Shown: positions 53,441 to 64,000 of the stretch, one piece after another
Layout of the letters: each line of letters opens with the position of its first letter
How positions within the stretch are numbered: the stretch's first letter is position 1
From: Brienomyrus brachyistius
Lineage: Eukaryota > Chordata > Actinopteri > Osteoglossiformes > Mormyridae
Reading direction: 5' to 3'
NCBI RefSeq assembly: GCF_023856365.1
Contig: NW_026042821.1
Coordinates: 28,029 to 92,028, forward strand
DNA length: 64,000 nt
Position numbers and translations under genes: made by a program
The notes under the pieces: model-generated
What the model saw: only the letters and a program-made list of their open reading frames with translations
What the model was told of the DNA's origin: nothing
Database searches by the model: none

Positions 53441-53815
53441 TAATCAGTGTAAGCACACAAACACATTGGCCGGTTATCCTATTCATTCAGTTCCACGGAC
53501 AGTGACCTGTGTTACTGTGCTGTGACATCTGGTTCCTTCATTGGCTCTGTATATTTCTATAAATGACTAAATGGCTCTGTTGTAGAAATTTCCAGCCAGA
53601 GACTTGGTTCCTATATAACGAGAAGATTTTATTTTTACTCGGACTGAGAAGCTACAGAAAATCATCTCTGCATGTGATCTCCCCTTTACTGCTCAAGCAG
53701 AGCACACGCACATCAGCAAGTGTCAAGGCAGCAAGTGCATACAAACAACTTCTCAGGGCCTTCAGGAAGAGTCAGACTGCGGTGTCATTCAGAGATACCA
53801 TTGTCTAAGACTTGC
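53440..53815 (+). repeat. Left inverted repeat of a 3.7-kb region
   Basis: ggacagtgacctgtgttact, then gactaaatggctctgttgta, gaaatttccagccagagact and ctgcatgtgatctccccttt recur in reverse complement at 56822-57190, with several small differences. The ORFs of the two copies resemble each other (KWLCCRNFQPETWFLY and KWLYCRNFQPETGFLY). Confidence 0.85.
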
Positions 53816-55054
53816 ACTAAAACATTCTATGCACTTGGGCATATTTAAACAAAGTAGTATGGTACCTATGTCAGAATCCATCCCTGCCTTGTCCTGTTCA
53901 CATGTCACTGGCCATCCTATTCTCTCCTCTGTCTTGTACCCCTTAGCCCATAGTGTGTTTGCCTGCTCATCGGGCCACCATGTGGCTTAACGGGCCAAGT
54001 GGTTGGCCACCGTGCCTGACTCCCCTTTTGATTGTGGGTTTTGAGGATATCAGTGGGTCTGTGTTTTCATGATTGTCCCCCAGGCCACCATGCAGCTCAG
54101 CCCTTGATTCCAACTACAGTAGCAATCAGGTGGTTCTCGGTCTACTAGGACTGTATAACAGGATTCTTCACCCATTCTATCTTTACTCCTTCAGCCGCAT
54201 ACATGAGTCAGACCTATAGGTTATTCAAATTCCGTCCTGCCAAATTTACTGGACAGGAAGTGGACACTGCAAATGAATGTGTGAATACGCCAATACCTAC
54301 ATCTTTACAAGTTACATTAAGGGGTTTGGTACAGTAAATGGCTGTGAGGTGGGATTTCTTCTTGATGTCTGTTTGTAGCCCGTCCACCAGCAGCTGCTGC
54401 TGTATTTATCACACCAAGCAGGGAAAGTATATTGCTAAATTTTCCTTAGTTCAATTACGCTTGATTAAGCTAATTAAGCCGGCTATGTTATTTACATTCA
54501 GAAGGATGCCGCCATATTGGGTTATACACAGATGCCACGATAGCTCACACTCACATTCCCTCTTCATTATTTTTCTAAACACACTCTATCCTGCCTTGTC
54601 ACCTGCAACAAGATCTCACTCCCTGTAGCAATAAAAGTCTTTCTTATGATTGAGCAGATTTCTGCTTCTCTCCTAACCATGGGCATCCAAAGTAAGATGA
54701 AGCAAAATGTTAGGAAATTTGATAACACATGGTTACTCTTTTGGTAACAGTGACTTTGGTTTTATTTTGATAGATGTAAACTACATAATATGGTCTTAAC
54801 CTTGTTTTCTGTCCTAAAAGCAAACTTTTATGTTACAGGAGAAAAGTGCACAGCTGCTTGGATCAACCCCAGCTAATCAGCGCATATGGGAATCTTTTCA
54901 AAATACCATGTGAGTCTTATGCAATTTACCCAATTAATATAAGCTCTTTAGATGACGCTTAAATAATCAATTCCCATCAACTTAGTGTCAAAACACAAAC
55001 TCAGTGGCAAAAAAGTGAAGGGCAACAGACTAAGTTGTGAAAATGAAATCTGCA

Positions 55055-55820
55055 TGTGATGAAAGGGCATGTGACTGTATCGCGATGATTATAATCATCA
55101 GATCAAACGGACCACGGAGTTGGCGGTATGGTCACACTGCTGGTCCCATGTCAGTAGGGTATAGCACACCCCTGGGCCCGGATACTACTAGGATGTCACT
55201 GGTGTACCACTGTGCCGTCAGAGTGTGGTGTGTCACTCCACAGCATTGGCAGGATTGCTCCTCTCCCTGCAGCGCCACCATACGCACATGACGGTCATCT
55301 GTGGTACTGCAGAACTGAGATGTATCGCTGAACATGGTAGGACGCCAGTCGTCATCAGTCCATCAGTCCATGCCTCCCAGTGACTACACCACTCCAAACG
55401 CAACCGTTTCTGTGCTATTGTGAACGGCAGCCTATGCATGGGACGGTGAACCCGTAGTCCAGCTGATGCCAGTCATCGCGACACGATGATATAGGGTGTT
55501 GTAGAGAGTCCAGTAGCTGTGTCCATATATCAGGCGCAGGTGTCATGGGGATCTGTGATGCTTGGAGCACAATCCGACGATCCTTCCTTGGCGTGGTCTG
55601 TCTTGGATGACCAGAAACTTCACGACGTGTGTGGATGCCTCACGTGCCCATTGGTTTCAATATCAGGCCACTGTGATATCCGCATGGCCCACATGCAATT
55701 GCAGCACATGACCACCTGGCTTCATGTAAACCCGCAATGCAACCCTATCAAACTCCGTCAAGTGCCGTTAACACTGTCTAATGTGACTACGAGGCATCCT
55801 GTGTCTGGTGATTAAACATG
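55055..55820 (-). pseudogene. Tc1-like transposase relic
   Basis: On the minus strand the frames include WRPTMFSDTSQFCSTTDDRH, VCVWWRCRERSNPANAVE and GVVTGRHGLMDDDW. These resemble the first catalytic Asp region of Tc1/mariner transposases (FSDESRF...DGR...RVWRR.GER). Frame changes and loss of the Glu show it is inactive. It lies between the inverted repeats at 53.4 and 57.2 kb. Confidence 0.6.
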
Positions 55821-56821
55821 CCAACTCCTTGCAATTTGAATCATTTACATATCCATCACTGGTCTGCACATGTACCAGATTACATCTTTAATCGGATAGT
55901 TACTTCTGGGTTCTCAACTTTTTTTTTCATAATACCCCTTAAGTGTATATGCCCTTCACTGATGAGAAATTCATCAACATCTAAGTCCTACATTCATGTA
56001 CAATGCATATTAAATGAATATTTTGTCACTATTAGTTTTGATGTATCATTCTTTGAATGCACTCAATTGAATCATGGACAGTGGTTCCACATGGAAAAAA
56101 ATGAATATTCCGAAAAGGAAAAATCCTTCTTCGGTTGATACATTCACTTTGTGTTCTGAGAATTTTTCCCTTGAGTGCCTTGTACAGTATGTCTAGTGTG
56201 TTTTTGGTGTGAATGTGGCCATAATCATACAAGGAAAAAACCACTGACTTGTAGTGAACATGTAAAACCGCAACATGCAGTGTCATACGTAACTGAAATA
56301 AGAAATGCTGGATTGCCTGAGTTGCATGCGTGCATGTTTTTTAATATGGGCAACATGGTTCCCTGAGATGCCTCAGTGTTGCTCACCGCCATCTCTAACA
56401 CACAACCTCACAAACCATCTTAAAACTACTGAAAGAAATAATTGGCTACACTGCAGCTCCACTGTTTTGTTTGGCACCCCTGCATGTCCTGCATTGTGTG
56501 GGGAAAAAAGCTGAAGGCTGAGGAATGTTACATAACACAGCTAGAATGTAAAAACTCTCTCTGGTGTAATTCACTGCGTAAAACCAATGGTCCTAAGTGT
56601 GGTGTCTTCTTCATAACACTCCCTGATGTTTGTGTCCGTGACCATGAGATAGGGTGGCTGCTTTTCTTCCTTGCTTTCCTTGTATTCCTACGTTTCCTCC
56701 CCAGCCTTGGTTGGTAGGTCAGGCAGCATCACCTTGTTTTAATAGACCCAGGTGCAATTTATCTTGAAATTAGACTCAAGTGCAGAAAATGTTCTATCAG
56801 AAGTCTTTGACAATCTCTGAA

Positions 56822-57190
56822 TTACACAGAAATCTGACTTCTTCTGAAGCTGTGAAATTGTTCATCTGTATTTGCTGCATTGGTACTTGTTGATGTGCGT
56901 GTGCCCTGCTTAAGGAGTAAAGGGGAGATGACATGCAGAGCTAGTTTTCTGTAGTTTATTTTCTTTGTCTGAATAATAATATTCTCTTCATATAGGAACC
57001 CAGTCTCTGGCTGGAAATTTCTACAATAGAGCCATTTAGTTATTTCTAGAAAAATATTTAGAGCCAATGACCTGATGTCATAGTAACACAGGTCACTGTC
57101 CGTGGTGCTGAATTCTCTACTTGATGGGCTGGTGCTGAATGAATAGGCCAGGTGTCTGTGTGCTTCCACTGACTGGCACCCAGACATATA
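56822..57190 (-). repeat. Right inverted repeat of the 3.7-kb region
   Basis: Reverse-complement counterpart of 53440-53815. The pair may be the termini of one large non-autonomous element or two independent inserts in opposite orientation. Confidence 0.85.
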
Positions 57191-58073
57191 ATGACTTTTA
57201 ACAATGAAGGGGGAAAAGTCCAGACAGGAAATTAGTCAACAGTAATTAGTAATCAAATATAGTTCTCATTTATCATTATGTAAATTTCAAAAACCTTTTC
57301 TGACTATTAATCTGCACGTTGCAATAATTTAATATTAACTAACTTGCTGTAACGTAAAGTGAAAAACAAGTTTTAAAACTAGCTGTGAAATTTTTGATGC
57401 TGTTGACCTGAATGTTGTTGCCAGAGCCTTAGGATACGTCTCTACACATAAGTGAGGGGATGGATGCACTATTCTATGGAGGCTTCTGAAGAGAATTATT
57501 ATCCCAAATTTAAATTGAGAGAGATGATTAATTCCTTTTTAATGCAGTCTGCCTTAAGAGCCCCTGTTCTGCCGTTGATCTTTTGCATGGATGCTATCAT
57601 GTATTAGTTTACTCTATGAAATTTAGTTTGAATTTTGATCACATGTCAAACTAAAGCATTTTGGACTGGATTCCTGAGTTCTTTTTAACGCTGTTAAGTT
57701 ACATTTTTATTTCAGCATAATTACAAGTTCCCGCAGGGAAGAAATAAGTCAGTTACTTAATAAATGACTATAAAGTAGTTGCTGCAGTATATATTCCATA
57801 AATTTACTGAACTGGAGTTTTATGCATCCTTACAAAGTAATAACTGTATGTGTTCTTTAAGTATGAAAGAGTTTAGGACATTGTCACCTGCAGTGGACGG
57901 CCACGTGTCCCCATAATTATAACTTTAGATTATATTTCTGCATGACTGAGTATTCACTGAGTACCTGGTAGTGTTGGATGATATTTACGTCTCATATTTA
58001 CCATTTATGTCAGTCTTCAAAGTGTGTGGATTATTAAGGTTGGTCTTGGTTGTTTTCTTCCCTGGAGAAACAG

Positions 58074-58823
58074 AAGTTTAATGCCATGATGCCACAGCAG
58101 CTCGCCGTTCCTGTCAGTACGGTGGAGGTAAGAGTTTGAAACATTCATCAGCCTGTCAGCTACGCATCTCGCCTGGACATGGGACTCAGCTTTTATTCTT
58201 CCATAATACCGCTTAAGTACCTCACTCTACTCAATCTCAGTACTGTTTAAGGGTAAATAACTTTTGTCACTGACTGCCAGAGATTATGGCAATTAAATGG
58301 AAAATATGAAGCAGACATATGAAATACAGTGGGCTGTTTGCAGTAAGTTGGGCTTAGGGTTAGTAATGGGGCTTTTTCCACTGACTTCTGCTTCTGTGCC
58401 CTTTCTTCACACTGCTGTTCAACTGTCCTCTTTATAGGAGGGAGGAGCAGCGCAAATGCAGCCGACAGATATAAAGCCATGTGCTGGCAGCAGACGCTTC
58501 GCACCCCTTAATAGCATATCTGTTGCTGGTAAGACTGTCTGTGCTGCCGGTCATCTCAGTAACCAGGTGAAACTCCCCAGGCAAGATCAGGACAATGTTG
58601 TGTTGAGTTTCAGTGAGTTTCCTGTGTGTAAAGCCAGTTTTGGGGTCAATGTGGAGCCTGGTCCAGTCATGAGCTGGGGAGACGTGACCAAGGCTGCACT
58701 GTTACTCTTGTGTGTCTTTTCATTCAAAACTCTTTTTTTTTTTATTTCCCCATAGTGTCCATCATCTTGAGCAGCACCGGCTGTCATTTAGCACAAAAGA
58801 TGCCTGTTCAGTTTTCCATCTGA
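58074..58823 (+). CDS. Possible three-exon unrecognised transcript
   Basis: Candidate exons 58074-58127 (KFNAMMPQQLAVPVSTVE), 58438-58528 (EGGAAQMQPTDIKP... to SISVAG) and 58756-58823 (ending QKMPVQFSI) have AG/GT borders and keep one frame, and the last ends at TGA. A further exon-like island with clean borders lies at 54839-54909 but does not join in frame. No family is recognised, and chance cannot be excluded. Confidence 0.25.
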
Positions 58824-59044
58824 ACAAGGGCCCTCTGGACCCAGGTGTGCACTACATGAGCACTTTGTTCCTGACTCCTTATCAGCGTTTACATTTACAC
58901 TCTCAGCCAGTCTTTAATCTGCAAAGTTACGCTTGGTGAGATTTATACAGACACGAGTAAAGAGGATTTTTTCACTTTTCCCAAATTCCCTCTAAGTCTG
59001 TATTTTCACCTCTTGAATGCTGGGATTTGTAGGCCCAGCTCTTC

Positions 59045-59360
59045 ACCATGTATAACAACATCACCCTCAACGCTAGAGAAACCAAGGAGCTGATCCTGGA
59101 CTTTCGCAAACGGATGACTCCCCAAAGTCCTATCTACATCGCAGAGGATGCTGTAGAGGCTTCAACAGCTTCCAGTTCCTCGGGCACACAGCTTCTGGCG
59201 GTCAAAGGCATCGTCTTCAGGTGCTGCCTCAGAAAAGCAAGCAGCACCTTGAGAGACTCTAGCCACCCAGCACTGTCACTTTTCACCTTCCATCCATCCA
59301 TCTGCACAAGCATTTCCAGATTTAGAGACAAGTTTCCTCCCCATTGCTGTTAACCAGCCA
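59045..59360 (+). mobile_element. LINE (Rex1/L2-like) 3' ORF fragment
   Basis: NNITLNARETKELILDFRKR, then SPIYIAEDAVE and, further on, ASSTLRDSSHPALSLFTFHP are motifs from the end of the RT ORF of fish Rex1/L2-type LINEs. An internal part (about 100 residues) is missing between the two, so it is a deleted copy. Confidence 0.7.
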
Positions 59361-59804
59361 GTGACGCTGACATTTCCTCACACTGCCACTGTTACCTCAT
59401 TCTGTACTGTTACTGTGTCTGTCTATGCTGGTGCCATTACTTTAATTTTATTTATATAGTATTATCACTGGTTATACTGTTGAGGTGCAACTACAGACAA
59501 TTTTTCTTTGAATTAATCTAGCGACTATTTTCCCAAGCTGTTGATTCATCAAAACTATTATTTTTCCTCCAGAAAATCAGATTGACCGTTTAAGTTAATA
59601 TTATTTTAAGAACAACACAAACTACGTCATTGCGGGGTTTTAGATAATGGACACTATACAGATATTTTTTTCGCCCACCATTCAATAAGCAGATAAGTAA
59701 CTTGTCTAAAATATTTAGATTTGTATTGTGATCCCCAAAAGTTAGTAATCTGTATAAAATCAGTGTATCTTTGTTTTTTAAATTTGATTCTGTAAATCAA
59801 TGTA

Positions 59805-60973
59805 CACTGAACAAAAATATAAACGCAACACTTTTGTTTTTGCTCCCATTTTTCATGAGATGGACTTAAAGATCTACAATTCATTCCAGATACACAATAT
59901 TACCATTTCTCTCAAACATTTCTCACAAATCAGTCTAAATGTGTGATAGTGAGCACTTCTGCTTTGCTGAGATAATCCATCCCACCTCACAGGTGTGCCA
60001 CATCAAGATGCTGATCTGACATCATGGGTAGTGCACAGGTGTACCTTATACTGCCCACAATAAAAGGCCACCCTGGAATGTGCAGTTTTGTCTCACAGCA
60101 AAATGCCACAGATGCCACAAGCATTGAGGGAGCGTGCAATTGGCATGCTGACAGCAGGAATGTCAACCAGATCTGTTGCTCGTGCATTGAATGTTCATTT
60201 CTCAACCATAAGCCGTCTCCAAAGGCGTTTCAGAGAATATGGCAGTACATCCAACCGGCCTCACAACCGCAGACCACGTGTAACCACACCAGCCCAGGAC
60301 CTCCACATCCAGCAGGTTCACCTCCAAGATCGTCTGAGACCAGCCACTCAGACAGATAATGCACGGCCCCATGTTGCAAGGATCTGTACACAGTTCTTGG
60401 AAGCTGAAAATGTCCCAGTTCTTGCATGGCCAGCATACTCACCGGACATGTCACCCGTTGAGCATGTTTGGGATGTGCTTGACCGGCGTATACGACAGCG
60501 TGTACCAGTTCCCACTAATATCCAACAACTTCGCACAGCCATTGAAGAGGAGTGGACCAACATTCCACAGGCCACAATTGACAATCTGATAAACTCTATG
60601 CGAAGAAGATGTGTTGCATTGCATGAGGCAAATGGTGGTCACACCAGATACTGACCGGTTCTGAGTCCCCAGACCCCCAATAAAGCAAAAAACTGCACAT
60701 TCCAGGGTGGCCTTTTATTGTGGGCAGTATAAGGTACACCTGTGCACTACCCATGATGTCAGATCAGCATCTTGATGTGGCACACCTGTGAGGTGGGATG
60801 GATTATCTCAGCAAAGCAGAAGTGCTCACTATCACACATTTAGACTGATTTGTGAGAAATGTTTGAGAGAAATGGTAATATTGTGTATCTGGAATGAATT
60901 GTAGGTCTTTAAGTCCATCTCATGAAAAATGGGAGCAGAAACAAGAGTGTTGCGTTTATATTTTTGTTCAGTA
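59805..60973 (+). mobile_element. Tc1-like element with ~285-bp inverted repeats and an in-frame deleted transposase
   Basis: The element starts CACTGAACAAAAATATAAAC, ends GTTTATATTTTTGTTCAGTA and is flanked by TA (59803-59804 and 60974-60975). The terminal inverted repeats run to about 60087 and from about 60690. The ORF at 60088-60654 (188 residues) keeps the N-terminal HTH (SVARALNVHFSTISRLQRRF) and C-terminal catalytic part (DNARPHVA, AYSPDMSPVEHVWD). The middle with the first catalytic Asp (about 150 residues) is missing at PATQT/DNARPH, with the frame kept. It cannot catalyse by itself; TIRs are almost intact. Confidence 0.93.
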
Positions 60974-61019
60974 TAGAATAAGCCCAGATTTTAACCTAAA
61001 AATTTTCCTCAAATGTTTA

Positions 61020-62109
61020 TTCAGTGGAGATAAGTACAACCTCTAAAGATAGGCCTACACCCGTTTTGGCAGTGTCTCCGGATCCCATGACAAATAATGC
61101 CTTCAGTACATCCTCCTCAACCCACACTGAAAGCAGAAGTGCTATGGGCTTTGCAAACGGTTTGCCGACATCACTCCTATACGTCCAATGATGACATTCA
61201 CACCGTCTCCAGGGTGATGTTCCCTGACTCGCAGGGTCACTTGTGGTAAAGATAAAACCGCTTTTCTTGCGCGATTTGGACTCGCTCCATATATTAAAAG
61301 GGAGCTTCGTTGTCATGTTTGACGTAAGTATGAACAGGACCATCAAAAGAAAACAACTGGATGTGCATGTCAGGTATTGGGTGAATTATGAGAATGGCTC
61401 TCGAGTGCAGTCCTGGTTCTGGGATCACAGTACATGAGCCACTCCACCGCTGAAGACTTACTGGAGAAGTTTAAGGTAAGCCATTCAATAACATTTAAAC
61501 TCATTAACGAACCCATGATTTTTAAATATCCATGGTTTATCTTTACATGTGTTTAAATGGGAGAACCATATTTATTGGTAAGCATATTTTAAAGATTTTA
61601 TTGCTGCTTCATGGCTTTTGCTGCAAAAAAAATAGTTCATTGAGGAAATAGAATGTTTAAGTGTTGTGTAGCAACATGTACAGCTGTTGTACAGGCAAAA
61701 ACTCTGGCTCAGTCCAAAGGAGGTGGATATAGGAATGGCTGTCATCAAGGTGGGACTTCTGTGAATTCACTGGTATCTTTACATACAAATGTATCAAACA
61801 ATTGTGAAGTAAAAAATATGTGAATAACATGGAGTTTGAGCTGGTTTGATATGTACAGCTGAGGTAGTGTTAACCTTGGGCTGAGTGTGCAGAAAGATTC
61901 TGGAAATTTGACAAACCATCTTTTTGTCAGAGACAGTCAGGAGCCAAAGGCAGTGGAAGTGACCTTGGTGTCCTTCAGATTAAAAAAAATTGCCAGATTG
62001 TGCTCTCAAAAATGTGCAAAAAGGCCTTGGATAAATGCCCTCTGAAGTACTCGATTGTACATGAGATGACGTGCTTGGACCCAAACAAAATGCACACCAG
62101 CCAGATAAC
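61020..62109 (+). pseudogene. hAT-like transposase relic
   Basis: Reading-frame pieces on the plus strand: EVLWALQTVCRHHSYTSNDD, VSRVMFPDSQ, then FDVSMNRTIKRKQLDVHVRY-WV, STAEDLLEKFK and CKKALDKCPLKYSIVHEMTC-LDPNKM. This order matches a fish hAT-like/unnamed transposase family (with FDESLN...KQLDIHVR and HATAEDLL). Stops and frame changes lie between, e.g. after SQGHLW at about 61235. It is interrupted at the right by a Gypsy LTR. Confidence 0.65.
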
Positions 62110-62396
62110 TGTCATGCCCGGCTCGTCCGCTCCTCGTGTGTGCCACGCCCCCTAATTACCCACGTGTGATTTCCTGATCCTGCCCAGTCGTGTCTTGTTT
62201 CCTGCTGCCTTGTTCTGTGTATTTAAGTCCTGGTCTCCCCAGTTTGCTTTGTCTGTCATTAATGTCTGATGTTCGTAAGCGTGAGCTGTTTCCCGGTCCC
62301 TGTCCTCGTATTAAACTCCCGTTTGCCCCGTATTCCTGCTTCCTGCTTGCCTGCTTGCCCGCACGATCGCCGCTTCACCCGTACCCGATCGTGACA
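62110..62396 (+). mobile_element. Gypsy-like 5' LTR (287 bp)
   Basis: Begins TGTCATGCCCGGCTCGTCCG and ends GTACCCGATCGTGACA, so the ends are TGTCA/TGACA. It contains a TATA-like tgtgtatttaagtcctgg at about 62216-62233 and a polyadenylation-like attaaa at about 62310. A gag-like ORF begins 3 bp after the LTR. It is inserted into the hAT-like relic, after tgcacaccagccagataac. Confidence 0.85.
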
Positions 62397-62398
62397 GA

Positions 62399-64000
62399 AT
62401 GACAGACCACAAAAGGAAAGGCCCCCGGAGAAGGAGGAGAGGACCGGAGGAGACGATCCGCCTGGGAGCCTGTTCGCTCTCCCGGCTATGGATCACTTCG
62501 GAGGAGAATGAGAGGGAAGTACCCGCTCTACCTCCAGCCCGGAAGCTGACCACACACTACCCCGATCCCGTGTGGAAGTACTGGCTCTCCAGTGAGGATG
62601 AGGACGAGGAGCCCTTCCTCTACCCTTACCCGGAGCCGATCCTTTCACCGCCTGTTTTTCAGGACATCGCACCACCTCTCGCCGCCGCTGGGCGCCGGAG
62701 AAGGAGGAGGAGACCGGCGATTGCCTGTCCCGAGGAGCTCCCTCCGTTAACGCCCACGGACACACAGCTCTCTCCCCCTGCAGTAACCACCCCGGAGGCG
62801 CTGCCCGCGCCTCACTTAGGGAAGCCGGTGAACTGCGCCTCCCAGTTCTTTGCCCTCCAGGGGTTGTTCTGGAGGATCTGGGGGGAACTGGTCCCTCCAG
62901 TAAGTCCGGAGGTAGCGGGGCTAGCGGAGCGACTCCAGAGGAGCTTTGCAGCATTTACTCCCGCTTCCGACCCCGAGGAGCTGGTGAGTATGGCAGAGGA
63001 CGTGCGGCAGCTCTTACTACTCCAGAGGGCTGCAGTCCCCGCTCCCGTGCAGCCGCCATTGGCGGCGGACCCCGCTCCCGTGCAGCCGCCATTGCCGGCG
63101 GACCCCGCTCCCGTGCAGCCGCCATTGCCGGCGGACCCCGCTCCCGTGCAGCCGCCATTGCCGGCGGACCCCGCTCCCGTGCAGCCGCCATTGCCGGCGG
63201 ACCCCGCTCCCGTGCAGCCGCCGCCGCCTGCGCAGCCGCCTTCGCTGCCCCCACTGCAGCCACCTGCAGCTCCAGGGCAGGCGCCCCCACTGCAGCCACC
63301 TGCAGCTTCAGGGCAGGCGCCCCCACTGCAGCCACCTGCAGCTCCAGGGCAGGCGCCCCCACTGCAGCCACCTGCAGCTCCAGGGCAGGCGCCCCCACTG
63401 CAGCCAGCTCCTGTTCCTGACCGCGTTCCTGTTCCTGACCGCGTTCCAGTTCCTGACCGCGCTCCAGTTCCTGCAGAGGCGCCCCCTCTGCAGCCGCCTG
63501 CTGCAGCTCCCGGGCAGGCGCCCCCTCTGCAGCCGCCTGCTGCAGCTCCCGGGCAGGCGCCCCCTCTGCAGCCGCCTGCTGCAGCTCCCGGGCAGGCGCC
63601 CCCTCTGCAGCCGCCTGCTGCAGCTCCCGGGCAGGCGCCCCCTCTGCAGCCAGCTCCTGTTCCTGACCGCGCTCCAGTTCCTGACCGCGCTCCAGTTCCT
63701 GCAGAGGCGCCCCCTCTGCAGCCGCCTGCTGCAGCTCCCGGGCCGGCGCCCCCACTGCAGCCACCTCCAGTTCCTGACCGTGCTGCAGCTCCCGGGCAGG
63801 CGCCCCCACTGCAGCCACCTCCAGTTCCTGACCGCGCTCCAGTTCCTGACCGCGCTCCAGTTCCTGACCGCGCTCCAGTTCCTGACCGCGCTCCAGTTCC
63901 TGCAGAGGCGCCCCCTCTGCAGCCGCCTGCTGCAGCTCCAGGGCAGGCGCCCCCTCTGCAGCCGCCTGCTGCAGCTCCAGGGCAGGCGCCCCCACTGCAG
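62399..64000 (+). CDS. Gag-like ORF of Gypsy-type element, open at right edge
   Basis: The ATG at 62399 opens a frame of 534 codons with no stop up to the last base. The first 30 residues are basic (MTDHKRKGPRRRRRGPEETI). Residues 31-200 are acidic and hydrophobic patches, with KYWLSSEDEDEEP and RRRRRRPAIACPEE. From about 200 comes a Pro-rich repeat region: about five 11-residue units ADPAPVQPPLP, then repeated PLQPPAAPGQAP and VPDRAPVP. It lies directly downstream of an LTR, has no host-gene look and matches the 6.7-kb fragment. Gag packages the element RNA. No zinc knuckle or protease is reached in the window. The opposite-strand ORF at 62955-63995 is a shadow. Confidence 0.8.
   Translation, partial: MTDHKRKGPRRRRRGPEETIRLGACSLSRLWITSEENEREVPALPPARKLTTHYPDPVWKYWLSSEDEDEEPFLYPYPEPILSPPVFQDIAPPLAAAGRRRRRRRPAIACPEELPPLTPTDTQLSPPAVTTPEALPAPHLGKPVNCASQFFALQGLFWRIWGELVPPVSPEVAGLAERLQRSFAAFTPASDPEELVSMAEDVRQLLLLQRAAVPAPVQPPLAADPAPVQPPLPADPAPVQPPLPADPAPVQPPLPADPAPVQPPLPADPAPVQPPPPAQPPSLPPLQPPAAPGQAPPLQPPAASGQAPPLQPPAAPGQAPPLQPPAAPGQAPPLQPAPVPDRVPVPDRVPVPDRAPVPAEAPPLQPPAAAPGQAPPLQPPAAAPGQAPPLQPPAAAPGQAPPLQPPAAAPGQAPPLQPAPVPDRAPVPDRAPVPAEAPPLQPPAAAPGPAPPLQPPPVPDRAAAPGQAPPLQPPPVPDRAPVPDRAPVPDRAPVPDRAPVPAEAPPLQPPAAAPGQAPPLQPPAAAPGQAPPLQ
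63058..64000. repeat. GC-rich coding tandem repeats inside the gag-like ORF
   Basis: Units of 33 bp (gaccccgctcccgtgcagcc..., about five copies at 63058-63222), then 36-bp units (cccactgcagccacctgcag ... gggcaggcg) and 18-bp units (gttcctgaccgcgctcca). All lengths are multiples of three, so the frame is preserved. Confidence 0.9.

Noticed and set aside
62955..63995. Long minus-strand ORF of 346 codons
   Set aside because: It is the reverse of the Pro-rich tandem repeats in the gag-like plus-strand ORF. Repeat units of multiples of three keep the opposite frame open.

Overview
The window looks like a gene-containing but transposon-rich stretch of a ray-finned fish genome. The vertebrate genes are split into many short exons with GT/AG borders. 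Between them lie Tc1-like, hAT-like and Gypsy-like elements, tRNA-derived SINEs, L2/Rex-like LINE pieces and many microsatellites. I cannot name the species; nothing here is bacterial, and there are no operons, CRISPR arrays or ribosome binding sites.

Left part (1-6.0 kb): LINE fragments, then a complete four-exon chemerin-like gene on the plus strand (1812-3804) with a hAT-type MITE (8-bp target duplication) in its last intron, and an unrecognised exon-like ORF near 5.7-6.0 kb. At 6.0-9.3 kb is a repeat island: a hAT-like repeat, a Pro-rich Gypsy-like fragment, and about 52 copies of a 29-bp satellite, each carrying a CCAAT box.

Middle part (9.3-41 kb): three conserved genes. u2af2 (minus, 18057 to 9344) encodes the large subunit of the splicing factor U2AF; ten coding exons are readable in one frame, but the last coding exon is not found before the repeat island. 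rgs11 (plus, 20165-29259) encodes an R7-family RGS protein and is arranged head-to-head with u2af2, with a tRNA-Asp gene in the gap. clcn7 (minus, 40708 to 34187) encodes the C-terminal half of the lysosomal Cl-/H+ exchanger and converges on rgs11. Its upstream exons are not in the window. Almost all exon phases join exactly, so these genes look functional where visible.

Right part (41-64 kb): a ten-copy ~225-bp tandem array, a Tc1-like relic, an orphan CCAAT/HSE/TATA promoter-like block, a Gypsy-type integrase relic, a tRNA-derived SINE, a tRNA-Leu relic, a broken four-zinc-finger transposase-like gene, a 3.7-kb region flanked by inverted repeats that holds a Tc1-like relic, a LINE tail, an internally deleted Tc1-like element whose ORF stayed in frame, and a hAT-like transposase relic. 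A fresh-looking Gypsy LTR inserted into that relic. The LTR is followed by an uninterrupted gag-like ORF of 534 codons, with Pro-rich tandem repeats, that runs off the right edge.
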